Shown: positions 15,978 through 24,232 of the stretch, piece after piece
How the letters are laid out: each line of letters opens with the position of its first letter
How positions within the stretch are numbered: the stretch's first letter is position 1
Source: JAJRTA01 sp965603125
GTDB lineage: Bacteria; Zixibacteria; MSB-5A5; GN15; FEB-12
DNA length: 64,000 nucleotides
Direction of reading: 5' to 3'
NCBI GenBank assembly: GCA_965603125.1
Contig: CBFDBU010000005.1
Location: forward strand, 97,987-161,986
Notes under the pieces: generated by a model
What the model saw: the letters and a program-made list of their open reading frames with translations, nothing else
What the model was told of the DNA's origin: nothing
Database searches by the model: none
Made by a program: the position numbers and the translations under genes

Positions 15978-18233
15978 ATGAGCGCCGAGTTACTGAAAAC
16001 GCTTTGCTATTTTCTGACCGGCGGATTTCTCATATTTCTGGCGATTACGATCACCAGAGATAACTTTGCCAGCCGCTTGAACCGGATAACCGGGGCGATG
16101 CTGTTCTTTGCCGCCTTAGGGCCTATATTCATGGCCCTCGGTACCATATCCACTCCGACCGGGCGTTCCATCCTTGAGGGTTCGGCTGCTTATGGAATCC
16201 GTACGTTGTGGGAGTTCTTCTTCCCTCTCCTGCTGATATTCTCGTGGCTGTTCCCGTTTGACCGGATGAAAACGTTCCGCCACCCGCGCCTCCGCTATCT
16301 GATTTTCCTTCCCCAGGTTCTGCACCTGGTAGTCATCCTGTTTTTCGGTGAAATTATCGGCCTTCTGGATTTGCTGCAGGTGGAACCCTCGGGTTCAGGA
16401 TTGGACAGTCTGATTCTGCAGCCGGTAGCCACCGTTTTTTCGTGGCTGATACTGCTGGTCAGCGTGATTCGCACCTACGAGCAGGTAATTTTCGCCGCCA
16501 TCAATCTTGTCTACATTCTGACGGCTGTCTACTTCCTCGAAACAGGCAAGAGGTATGCTACCAATCCAAGAATCCTGACTCAGACCAGGTGGGTTCTCTG
16601 GGGCACGCGTATCGGACTGGGTCTGTTCGCTGTTGCGCAACTGGGCGCCATACTGATGGCCGACCGGTTCAGCGAGCAGGTCGCCTCGTCCATCATAATC
16701 GTGGCCCTGTTGATTAGTTCCGGTCTGTTCATATTCGCCACCATTCGCCACCAGTTTCTCGATGTCCAGATGGTCTTCCGCCAGTCTTTCGTCAATACCA
16801 TCACCTCGGCCCTGCTCGTGGCGGTCTTCGTCCTGCTGGTGGTGCAGTCGCGAAGGCTGCTGGCCACCGTATTCGGCGACCAGGCGGAACTGGTCAGCTA
16901 CGGTTTCATCATACTGATTCTTCTCTTCTTCCAGCCCATCAACATCTGGCTGGACAACCTCGTCCGTTCCATGTTCATTCGAACCCGGACCGATCACCGC
17001 AACGTGCTCGAACGGTTCTCGCGACAGGTCATCTCGGAATTCGACCCCGCGCAGTTACGCCGGATTATCGAGGAGACGCTGAAAACCACGCTCCTGGTGG
17101 ATCGCGTCTACTTTGCGCTTTACGATGACACCATCACCGAATACGCCGTCCTGTCCAGCGAGGATTACCCCAGGCGCATCGTGGTTGATCGTAACGACCT
17201 CCTGCTTCGCGGCATTAACCTGCTGGATTCACCTACCTATTACCACAGCCTGTCGGATTACAGGGAAAATTCTGAACTGTCGACGGTGCTGGAAGGTCGC
17301 GGCATCCGCATGATCCTGCCCATGAAGGACGCGGAACATATGCTCGGTTTTCTGGCTCTCACCGGCAAGGCGGCGGGGTATCGGTATTCCTCCGAGGACC
17401 TCAACCTGCTGGGGGTACTGTCCAACCAGATGGTCGGCGCCCTGACCAACGCCCGACTGTACGTGGAATCACTGGAGCGTTTGCGGCTCCAGGAGGAAGT
17501 CAGCATGGCCCGGCAGATCCAGATCGACCTGCTGCCGGCGAAACCTCCGCAGGTGGAAGGTTCCGCTATCTGCGCCCATTCCACGCCGTCCCGGACGATA
17601 GGGGGAGACTTCTACGATTTCATCCGGATCGAGGAGAACCGCTTGGGGATAGTGATAGCGGACGCTTCCGGTAAGGGCATGCCGGCGGCGCTCATGATCA
17701 CCCAGACTCAGGCTATCATCAGGAGCGAAGTAAACAACGGCAGTCCGATCGCCGCCATGCTCAGGAACACCAACCGGCAACTGGTCGAGGCCACGTCGGC
17801 GGAGAAGTACGTCACCCTGTTCTACGGCGAACTGGATGTCCGTCGCGGTGAGTTTCATTACGTCAACGCCGGCCACAACTACCCTGTTCTTGTCCGCGCA
17901 AACGGATCGGTGGAGTTGCTCAAGGCCGGAGGGCCGGTCGTGGGCGCCTTCCCGTCCATGGAATACGAGTCGTCCACGGTCAAACTGGAACCGGACGACC
18001 TGCTTTTCCTGTTCACCGACGGGCTGTCCGAAGCCATGGACAGCCAGGATGTGGAATACGGCGAAGATCGCATAAGGAAGTTCGTGTCCGAGCGTCGATG
18101 CGAGAATCCCCAGGCAATAATGGAGGCCATATTGGAAGACGTAAAAACACATGACCCGTCTTACCCGCCACAGGACGACACAACGATTGTCGCCCTTAAA
18201 ATGAACGGAAGGTCCGAATCGGATGCAACCTGA
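15978..18233 (+). CDS. Membrane PP2C-type serine phosphatase with GAF domain (RsbU-like)
   Basis: The 751-residue protein has an N-terminal region with about eight hydrophobic segments (residues 1-325), a GAF domain (about 345-495, RVYFALYDDTITEYAVLSSE region) and a C-terminal SpoIIE/PP2C phosphatase (about 515-745). The phosphatase metal sites are visible as GGDFYDFI, IADASGKGMPAAL and LFLFTDGLSEAMD. It should dephosphorylate the STAS protein in response to a membrane or small-molecule signal and so activate the switch. The last 11 bases overlap the Nudix gene. All metal-binding Asp positions look intact. Confidence 0.9.
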   Translation: MSAELLKTLCYFLTGGFLIFLAITITRDNFASRLNRITGAMLFFAALGPIFMALGTISTPTGRSILEGSAAYGIRTLWEFFFPLLLIFSWLFPFDRMKTFRHPRLRYLIFLPQVLHLVVILFFGEIIGLLDLLQVEPSGSGLDSLILQPVATVFSWLILLVSVIRTYEQVIFAAINLVYILTAVYFLETGKRYATNPRILTQTRWVLWGTRIGLGLFAVAQLGAILMADRFSEQVASSIIIVALLISSGLFIFATIRHQFLDVQMVFRQSFVNTITSALLVAVFVLLVVQSRRLLATVFGDQAELVSYGFIILILLFFQPINIWLDNLVRSMFIRTRTDHRNVLERFSRQVISEFDPAQLRRIIEETLKTTLLVDRVYFALYDDTITEYAVLSSEDYPRRIVVDRNDLLLRGINLLDSPTYYHSLSDYRENSELSTVLEGRGIRMILPMKDAEHMLGFLALTGKAAGYRYSSEDLNLLGVLSNQMVGALTNARLYVESLERLRLQEEVSMARQIQIDLLPAKPPQVEGSAICAHSTPSRTIGGDFYDFIRIEENRLGIVIADASGKGMPAALMITQTQAIIRSEVNNGSPIAAMLRNTNRQLVEATSAEKYVTLFYGELDVRRGEFHYVNAGHNYPVLVRANGSVELLKAGGPVVGAFPSMEYESSTVKLEPDDLLFLFTDGLSEAMDSQDVEYGEDRIRKFVSERRCENPQAIMEAILEDVKTHDPSYPPQDDTTIVALKMNGRSESDAT

Positions 18234-18798
18234 GCACCGGGATTTCGACGAGAAGAAACTGTTCGCGCTGAAAGACCTTCACTGTGGATATCGCTACTGC
18301 CCCCGATGCGGAGGCCCCCTGGTGGAACGAGCCCTCGATGGCAGGGGGCGCATGGTTTGTCGCGATGAGACCTGCGGCTACATTTTCTATCAGAACCCGA
18401 TCCCTGCCGCCGGTGTGATTGTCGTGGAGGACGACCGCATCCTGCTGGTGAAGCGGGCTCACCCGCCGCGCATCGGCTGGTGGTGTATCCCGGCTGGATT
18501 CATGGAATGGAACGAACACCCGCGCGAGACCGCCGTGCGCGAGCTGGCGGAGGAAACCGGCCTTGAGATCGAGTTGACATCGACCTTCGATGTGTATTCC
18601 GGCAATGACGACCCCCGGACCAACGCCGTATTGATTCTTTACCTGGGACGCGCCGTCGGCGGCTCCCTGCGGGCGGGCGATGACGCCCAGGAGGTTCAAT
18701 CCTTCCCCTTTAGCGAGCTGCCCGAGAGGATAGCCTTCATCTCCCATCGCCAGGCGCTCGCCGATTACACGCGGCGATATCGCGGTCAGGCGCCATGA
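18223..18798 (+). CDS. Nudix hydrolase with N-terminal zinc ribbon
   Basis: This 191-residue protein begins with a zinc ribbon (CPRCGGPL then CRDETCGY) and continues with a Nudix fold. The Nudix box GFMEWNEHPRETAVRELAEETGLEI matches G-x5-E-x7-REUXEEXGU. The layout resembles NudC-type NADH/ADP-ribose pyrophosphatases without their N-terminal domain. The substrate is a nucleoside diphosphate derivative, unspecified. It overlaps the phosphatase gene by 11 bases and the kinase gene by 4, so it is translated in the middle of a signalling operon. Whether its product has a signalling role, for instance removing an alarmone, is speculation. Confidence 0.88.
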   Translation: MQPEHRDFDEKKLFALKDLHCGYRYCPRCGGPLVERALDGRGRMVCRDETCGYIFYQNPIPAAGVIVVEDDRILLVKRAHPPRIGWWCIPAGFMEWNEHPRETAVRELAEETGLEIELTSTFDVYSGNDDPRTNAVLILYLGRAVGGSLRAGDDAQEVQSFPFSELPERIAFISHRQALADYTRRYRGQAP

Positions 18799-20231
18799 AA
18801 TCCGGGTTACGGAGAAAGCTGTTTCGGCTCTTCCTGCTTTTTTCCCTGGCCCCGGCAATTCTGCTGACCATTCTGGGTTACTACCTTGCCGTGGAGACGA
18901 CCGGTTTCCCGGCAACGGGCGGTTCTGATGCGACCGGATTGGCCGCCTATTACAACCACCGCCTGTTCGCGGCCATCGACACCAGCCTGGCCGCCTACAT
19001 GAAGGACACCACGCGCATACCGGAACTGCCGGATTTCCTCATTGGTCTGACTGATGAACACATGAGAGGGATTAAGCTTCCGCCTGGCCTGTCACAGCGA
19101 GGTATGAAGCGGATGCTCCACGAAGGAGTCGACCGGGATCGCGGCTTCGTGCAGGACGGACGGACTGTCATACAGTATGTCACCGCCGAGTACGGCAACG
19201 GCCGGCGGCTCTACGCCGGTCTTGTGCATGGACCGGAGTACTTCGGCCTGCTGGCCCGGGTCCAGACCGATCTCGCCTCACGGACCAGCATCCGCGAACT
19301 GCGCTCCCGATACCTGTTCTTTCTGGCAAGTGTTTTCGCCGTGGTATCAATCCTGACGATCACAACGGCCTACTTCTTTTCGGCTCGCATCTCCAGAGCC
19401 CTTTCCCAACCGCTGGCCGAGTTGAGCGCCGCATCGAAGGAAATAGCGACGGGTGACTTCCGCCAGGAGATCGAGCTAGCCGGGACTGAGGAGATACGCG
19501 AACTTATCGCCAACTTCAACCGCATGGCGCGGCAACTGGAACTCGCCACCACAAAGCTGGTGCAGACCGAGCGCGTAGCCGCCTGGAGGAACGTGGCCAG
19601 GCGCTTTGCTCACGAACTGAAGAATCCCCTGCAGCCGGTTCTTATCTCGCTGTACCGAATGGAGAAGCTCCTGAAGGACTCTCCGGAGTATGACCGGGTG
19701 AAGGAACCGCTCCGGGCGGCATCTGAAGAACTCAAGCACCTCATCACACTGGCCGATCGGTTCTCAGAATTGGCCAAGCTTCCTCCGCCGAACGTGGAGA
19801 GAATCAATGTCGGTGAACTGCTGGATTCCGTCGCCGAGCTGTACCGGGAGCAATTGACCGACTACGATTTCGCGTTTTGTACTGCGGGCGAAGTTCTGTT
19901 CACGCGGTTGGATCCGACATATTTTCGTGAGGCGCTACACAACCTGCTTCAGAACGCTGCCGATGCGTCCGAAAAGCGGGGTCGAATCAGCCTTGAACTG
20001 TCGGCTTCGGATGACCGCATCAATGTCGTAGTGCAGGATTTCGGGGAAGGAATGACAGCCGAAACGGTTGCCTCGGCGCGCCTCCCCTATTTCACTACCA
20101 AGCAAAAGGGAAGCGGTCTCGGTCTGGCCGTTGTAGAAAAGGTCGTCACCGAATGCGGTGGCCAGTTGCTCATCGACACCCTCAAGGGAAGCGGCACCAC
20201 GGTTACCGTTTCCCTGCCGCGAAGGGAGTGA
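18795..20231 (+). CDS. NtrY-like sensor histidine kinase
   Basis: The 478-residue membrane kinase has two transmembrane segments (about 12-32 and 173-195) bracketing a periplasmic sensor of about 140 residues. A HAMP domain follows (about 195-250), then HisKA with His273 in RRFAHELKNPLQPVLIS and an HATPase (N box LHNLLQNAADAS, GEGM, TKQKGSGLGLA). 'HELKNPL.P' after HAMP is characteristic of NtrY-type kinases that pair with sigma54 activators. The response regulator gene starts 6 bp downstream, so they form a two-component pair. Confidence 0.92.
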   Translation: MKSGLRRKLFRLFLLFSLAPAILLTILGYYLAVETTGFPATGGSDATGLAAYYNHRLFAAIDTSLAAYMKDTTRIPELPDFLIGLTDEHMRGIKLPPGLSQRGMKRMLHEGVDRDRGFVQDGRTVIQYVTAEYGNGRRLYAGLVHGPEYFGLLARVQTDLASRTSIRELRSRYLFFLASVFAVVSILTITTAYFFSARISRALSQPLAELSAASKEIATGDFRQEIELAGTEEIRELIANFNRMARQLELATTKLVQTERVAAWRNVARRFAHELKNPLQPVLISLYRMEKLLKDSPEYDRVKEPLRAASEELKHLITLADRFSELAKLPPPNVERINVGELLDSVAELYREQLTDYDFAFCTAGEVLFTRLDPTYFREALHNLLQNAADASEKRGRISLELSASDDRINVVVQDFGEGMTAETVASARLPYFTTKQKGSGLGLAVVEKVVTECGGQLLIDTLKGSGTTVTVSLPRRE

Positions 20232-20237
20232 TTCAGG

Positions 20238-21581
20238 ATGCCGCAAAGAATACTGATTGTCGACGACGAGCCAAACATCACTGCTTCGTTCGCATCACTG
20301 CTGTCGGATGAGGGGTATCGGACCGACATCGCCGCCACGGCGGAAGAGGCCCTCCGCAAATGCGAGGCAAACGAATATGACCTGGTGCTGCTGGACCTCA
20401 ACCTGCCGGGCCGGTCGGGAACTGATTTCCTCAAAACGATCAAGGGCGAGGCTTCGCCTCCCTTGGTACTGGTGATCTCGGGGCAGTTCGACATTCCAAC
20501 CGCTCTGGAGGCTGTGAAGTTAGGCGCGGTCGATTACTTGGAAAAGCCGGTCGGGCCTGAGCGGCTGATATCGTCGGTGGGAGCGGTTGCCATGCTGGCC
20601 GCAGCGCAACGCCAGCGCAGCGTCATGGCCGGGGAGATCGACAGCCGGTCGACGATTGTCGGCGTCTCCAGACCCGTCAAGGCGCTGCTGAAAACCATTG
20701 GGCATGCGGCGCCGACCGATGTCACCGTCCTCATCACCGGCGAAAACGGCACCGGCAAGGAACTCGTGGCCACCAGGGTTTTTCTCGAGAGCACCCGGCG
20801 GGAAAGACCGTTTGTGAAGGTCAATTGCCCGGGCGTTCCGGAAACGCTGTTTGAGTCGGAGCTCTTCGGCCATCGCAAGGGGTCGTTCACCGGCGCCGTG
20901 AGAGACTATCCCGGCAAGTTCGTCATGGCCGACGGCGGCACCATCTTTCTTGACGAAATCGGCGACCTCCCCCGCGAATGCCAGTCGAAACTCCTGAGAG
21001 TGCTGGAAACCGGTGAGGTGGAAACGCTCGGCTCAGTCGAAAACAGGCAGGTCGACGCAAGAGTCATCTGCGCCAGCAACCGGGATCTCCCCCGGTTAGT
21101 GTCCGAGGGACGCTTCCGCGAGGATCTGTACTATCGCATATCCGTCTTCGTCATCGACGTCCCACCGCTGCGCCGGCGGGCGGAAGATATCCCCCTCCTG
21201 GCAGGTGAGTTCCTCAGGCGGTTCGATCCATCGGGGAGCACGCGCCTGGCGCCGGAGGCGGTGGCTTTCCTTGCCACTCTCGATTATCCCGGCAACATAC
21301 GTCAGTTGAAGAACATCATCGAGCGACTGACAATCGTATGCCAGGGCAGGACCGTGAGCTTCGAAGACCTCAAATCGCAGCTCGGCGCGACCGGCCTGCC
21401 TGAAGACACCCACGGCGAAACTCTCTCGCTGGTCGAGCGTCTGGCGCGATTCGAAAGACAGCTCATCAGGGCAACGTTGGATGACTGTGAGGGGAACATA
21501 TCGAAGGCTGCCCGCCTATTGCGGATCGACCGCGGCAACCTTTCGCGAAAAATCAAGGAGCTCGGGCTCAAGCAATCGTGA
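20238..21581 (+). CDS. Sigma54-dependent response regulator (NtrC/NtrX family)
   Basis: This 447-residue activator has a receiver domain (DDEPNI, phosphoacceptor Asp in LVLLDLNLPG, conserved Lys in LEKPVGPE), an AAA+ domain (Walker A GENGTGKE; the sigma54-contact loop reads GSFTGA instead of the usual GAFTGA; Walker B GGTIFLDEIGDL) and a C-terminal Fis-type helix-turn-helix (NISKAARLLRIDRGNLSRKI). The Ala-to-Ser change in the loop occurs in some natural activators and need not inactivate it. A sigma54-type promoter lies directly downstream at 21669, so the outer-membrane protein gene is the obvious target. Confidence 0.93.
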   Translation: MPQRILIVDDEPNITASFASLLSDEGYRTDIAATAEEALRKCEANEYDLVLLDLNLPGRSGTDFLKTIKGEASPPLVLVISGQFDIPTALEAVKLGAVDYLEKPVGPERLISSVGAVAMLAAAQRQRSVMAGEIDSRSTIVGVSRPVKALLKTIGHAAPTDVTVLITGENGTGKELVATRVFLESTRRERPFVKVNCPGVPETLFESELFGHRKGSFTGAVRDYPGKFVMADGGTIFLDEIGDLPRECQSKLLRVLETGEVETLGSVENRQVDARVICASNRDLPRLVSEGRFREDLYYRISVFVIDVPPLRRRAEDIPLLAGEFLRRFDPSGSTRLAPEAVAFLATLDYPGNIRQLKNIIERLTIVCQGRTVSFEDLKSQLGATGLPEDTHGETLSLVERLARFERQLIRATLDDCEGNISKAARLLRIDRGNLSRKIKELGLKQS

Positions 21582-21668
21582 ACAGAAACTGTGACCGGGT
21601 GTGTCTTCAGCACACGGCATGGTGTCAAATGTCCATGTCAACGTCTGCGTTTTCACAACTTGACTTGT

Positions 21669-21684
21669 TGGCACGCCGTTTGTT
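21669..21684 (+). promoter_or_regulatory. Sigma54-type (-24/-12) promoter
   Basis: TGGCACG (21669-21675), then four bases, then TTGTT (21680-21684). The invariant GG at 21670-21671 and the -12 dinucleotide at 21682-21683 are spaced by exactly 10 bp; the only change from consensus is GT for GC. It lies 28 bp before the start codon of the beta-barrel protein and 88 bp after the activator gene. Upstream, TGTCAA occurs twice 13 bp apart and GTGTG/CACAC forms a short inverted repeat; both are candidate activator sites. Confidence 0.75.
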
Positions 21685-21711
21685 CTATGTCTCCAGAAAA
21701 CGGAGGAAGTC

Positions 21712-23469
21712 ATGGTAGCAAGAATTGTCATCGTTCTCGCAGTCGTTCTGGGATGCGGCGGGTTACTTTCGGCAGTGGTCGTCGCGCAGGAAATCCAGTA
21801 CAAGGAGTACCGCAAGTCGAACCGTTACGACGAGCTTTTCCGAATTACATTCGAGAAGAAAACGCTCACGATCTCCCTCACCGAGAACGGCGTGGAGCGG
21901 AGCAGCAGCTTCCTGCGCGCCGGTATCGCCCACCGGGATAGCCTGGTTTACGCCGGAGACCAGGTCATCTTTGACGCCAGGGGGTTGATCCTGGACGGTG
22001 TCAGGCGCGACTACGACCAAATACTCGACAGCCGGGTGGTTGATGGTGATGAGTCAATATCGATCACCTTCCTGACCCGGCCAAATAACTCGCCGCGAGT
22101 GGCTCGCCTGAAGCTCGGCAACCGGATTACATTCGCTGAGTCTATCGTGGTTGAAGACGACGAGTTCGTGCGCGGCGTTGTGTTCAGCGTCACCGGCAGT
22201 ATCGAGATATACGGTGAAGTCAACAAGGACATTGTCTCCCTGTTCGGTGACGTGTATATCGGACCGGCGGCGGTAGCCCGAGGAGACATAGCCTCGCCGT
22301 CGGGGAGGATCGATATTGCCCGCGATGCCTCCATATACGGTGAGACATACTCAAGCCAGAAGAAACACAGAGCGCGCAAGTACCGCTCCCACAGGAGAAC
22401 CGACGCATTCGATCTGACTACCGGCGGTATGATATACTACAACCGGATCGATGGTTTTGCACTGGGGGGAGAATGGCGATTCGACGATCCCGATTTCCTG
22501 TTGCCCTCGACCTGGATCAGGACCGGCTACGCTTTTGCGTCTGAACGATGGCGCTTCGGACTCGGACTGGAGCAGACGATTGTCCGTAGCCCCTCCCTGA
22601 CCGTCGGAGGCGAATACTTCCGGGAACTGGCCTCGGGGGACGACTGGCTCCTGGATGACCATGAAAACAGCCTGTTCGTACTGCTGGCCAAGGAGGATTT
22701 CAAGGACTATTACGAAGCCGAGGGGGGCATGGCGTTTGTCAACTTCCAACCTGCGTCGTCCCTCAGGTTCACTGCTTCCTACCGCTGCGAAGAAACCAGA
22801 TGGCTCGACTCCCACCGCAACCTCTGGGCACTGTTCGGGGGTCACAAGAGATTCCGCGAGAACTTCTCGACTGTTGACAGTCCTTTTCGCGATACCGGTA
22901 TAGTCCACCTGGATACGAGAACCAACGGATACCTATCAACTGTTTTGGATTTCGATACCGGCAACCCCGAGGACCGATTGGAGCATTCGAGTTGGCATCT
23001 CACCGGCGTAGCGGAGTGGTCCACACCGGATTTGTCCTCTGACTTTGATTACCGGCGCTACACATTGGCGGCTCGGCGCTACCAGCGGATCACACGCCGC
23101 AGCATGGTGCTCTTGCGGGCCATGTATGGCGGCAGCGACGGTGAACTGCCGATGCACAAACGGTTCTTCCTGGGCGGGCTGGGCACGCTGCGCGGATACG
23201 ACCACAAGGAATACACGGGCAGCCGCTTCTGGATGGCCAACGCCGAGTATCGCGTTCGCTTCCCGGCTACCGACATGGCTGCTTCTCTCGTGTGGGATGT
23301 CGGCCGCATTGACCGCGCGTATGACGAAACGGAGTTTGGTGACGTGAAACACTCACTGGGAATAGCCCTTCACTTTGGAGATGATCTCCGCGTAAATGTC
23401 TCCAGGCGCCTGGACCGATCTTTCGACGATGACCCCAAAATCTACGTCCGCTTCGAGCACGTTTTCTGA
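21712..23469 (+). CDS. Outer-membrane beta-barrel protein with bactofilin-like middle region
   Basis: The 585-residue protein starts with a signal peptide (about residues 1-25, ending VVVAQ) at ATG 21712 behind CGGAGG. Residues about 125-200 (SVTGSIEIYGEVNKDIVSLF, then DVYIGPAAVARGDIASPSG) read like a short right-handed beta-helix of the bactofilin/polymer-forming type. The C-terminal half is an Omp85/BamA-like barrel: GGLGTLRGYDHKEY is the strand signature, and the chain ends VRFEHVF with a terminal Phe, the usual outer-membrane targeting signal. It is probably controlled by the sigma54 promoter and the NtrY/NtrX-like pair upstream. The function (porin, autotransporter-like secretion or surface polymer) is unknown. 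Confidence 0.75.
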   Translation: MVARIVIVLAVVLGCGGLLSAVVVAQEIQYKEYRKSNRYDELFRITFEKKTLTISLTENGVERSSSFLRAGIAHRDSLVYAGDQVIFDARGLILDGVRRDYDQILDSRVVDGDESISITFLTRPNNSPRVARLKLGNRITFAESIVVEDDEFVRGVVFSVTGSIEIYGEVNKDIVSLFGDVYIGPAAVARGDIASPSGRIDIARDASIYGETYSSQKKHRARKYRSHRRTDAFDLTTGGMIYYNRIDGFALGGEWRFDDPDFLLPSTWIRTGYAFASERWRFGLGLEQTIVRSPSLTVGGEYFRELASGDDWLLDDHENSLFVLLAKEDFKDYYEAEGGMAFVNFQPASSLRFTASYRCEETRWLDSHRNLWALFGGHKRFRENFSTVDSPFRDTGIVHLDTRTNGYLSTVLDFDTGNPEDRLEHSSWHLTGVAEWSTPDLSSDFDYRRYTLAARRYQRITRRSMVLLRAMYGGSDGELPMHKRFFLGGLGTLRGYDHKEYTGSRFWMANAEYRVRFPATDMAASLVWDVGRIDRAYDETEFGDVKHSLGIALHFGDDLRVNVSRRLDRSFDDDPKIYVRFEHVF

Positions 23470-23495
23470 GTCCCTGTCCCCCGCTGCCGTATGTG

Positions 23496-24122
23496 ATGAA
23501 GGATTGCAGAGTCAGGTTGGCCTTGGGAATTGCCCTTCTGCTGCTGACGGCAGCGGCTCGGGGAGCAGAGCCGATAGACTTCTACCTGCTGCGGGGCGAC
23601 TCCAATCTGTCCGTTCTGCTCGACCTCTCGCCGGTGCTGTCGGCCGGCCGGGTGAGTCGGATGCAGGAAGGTATCGATCTTGCCCTTGACTACCAACTAG
23701 CGCTGACTCGTCCGCGACGCGTCTGGGGCTCCGCCACGGTCGCCCGGACGGAGGGGGTAATGACTATCGGTTACCGAATCGTGACGGGCGATTACCACCT
23801 GGCCACGCCTGGCCCGGGCGGCACGGAAGACCGACGGTTCGGCTCCCTGGCAAAGCTACACCGTTTCCTTGCTGATTCCATCGTTATTGAGATGGCCATC
23901 TTGGCCGACCCGGACAGTCTCACAAGATACGTTCTGAAGGTGAAGCTGACGTGCATATCCCTGACGGACTTCAACCTGGCGCCGGGTGACAGCACCGGCT
24001 CCTCTGCCGATTCACCCGTCCGGTACCTTTTCAGGCAGTTTTTATCCCTCACCGGCTATGGCCGTCAGGAGTACTCGGCCCAATCACGCCCCTTTGCGCT
24101 AAGCGAACTCCCTCGGAAATAG
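23496..24122 (+). CDS. Exported DUF4390-like protein
   Basis: A signal peptide (MKDCRVRLALGIALLLLTAAARG) precedes a soluble domain in this 208-residue protein. ATG 23496 and GTG 23493 are both possible starts. Words such as IDLALDYQLALTRPRRVWG, YRIVTGDYHL and RFGSLAKLHRFLAD recall the DUF4390 family, which is often encoded next to NtrY/NtrX; the match is from memory and not certain. It lies 26 bp after the barrel gene and is probably cotranscribed with it, so it is an envelope protein under the same sigma54 control. Confidence 0.55.
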   Translation: MKDCRVRLALGIALLLLTAAARGAEPIDFYLLRGDSNLSVLLDLSPVLSAGRVSRMQEGIDLALDYQLALTRPRRVWGSATVARTEGVMTIGYRIVTGDYHLATPGPGGTEDRRFGSLAKLHRFLADSIVIEMAILADPDSLTRYVLKVKLTCISLTDFNLAPGDSTGSSADSPVRYLFRQFLSLTGYGRQEYSAQSRPFALSELPRK

Positions 24123-24232
24123 CCTCTTACCGTCCGCCTCAGGCCCCCGGGATCGGCAGATGCCCGGTTAACCAGAGGCCGAATTCATCCGATACATAAT
24201 AAGGATCAGTGTCACTTGAGAGGCAGAGCCGA

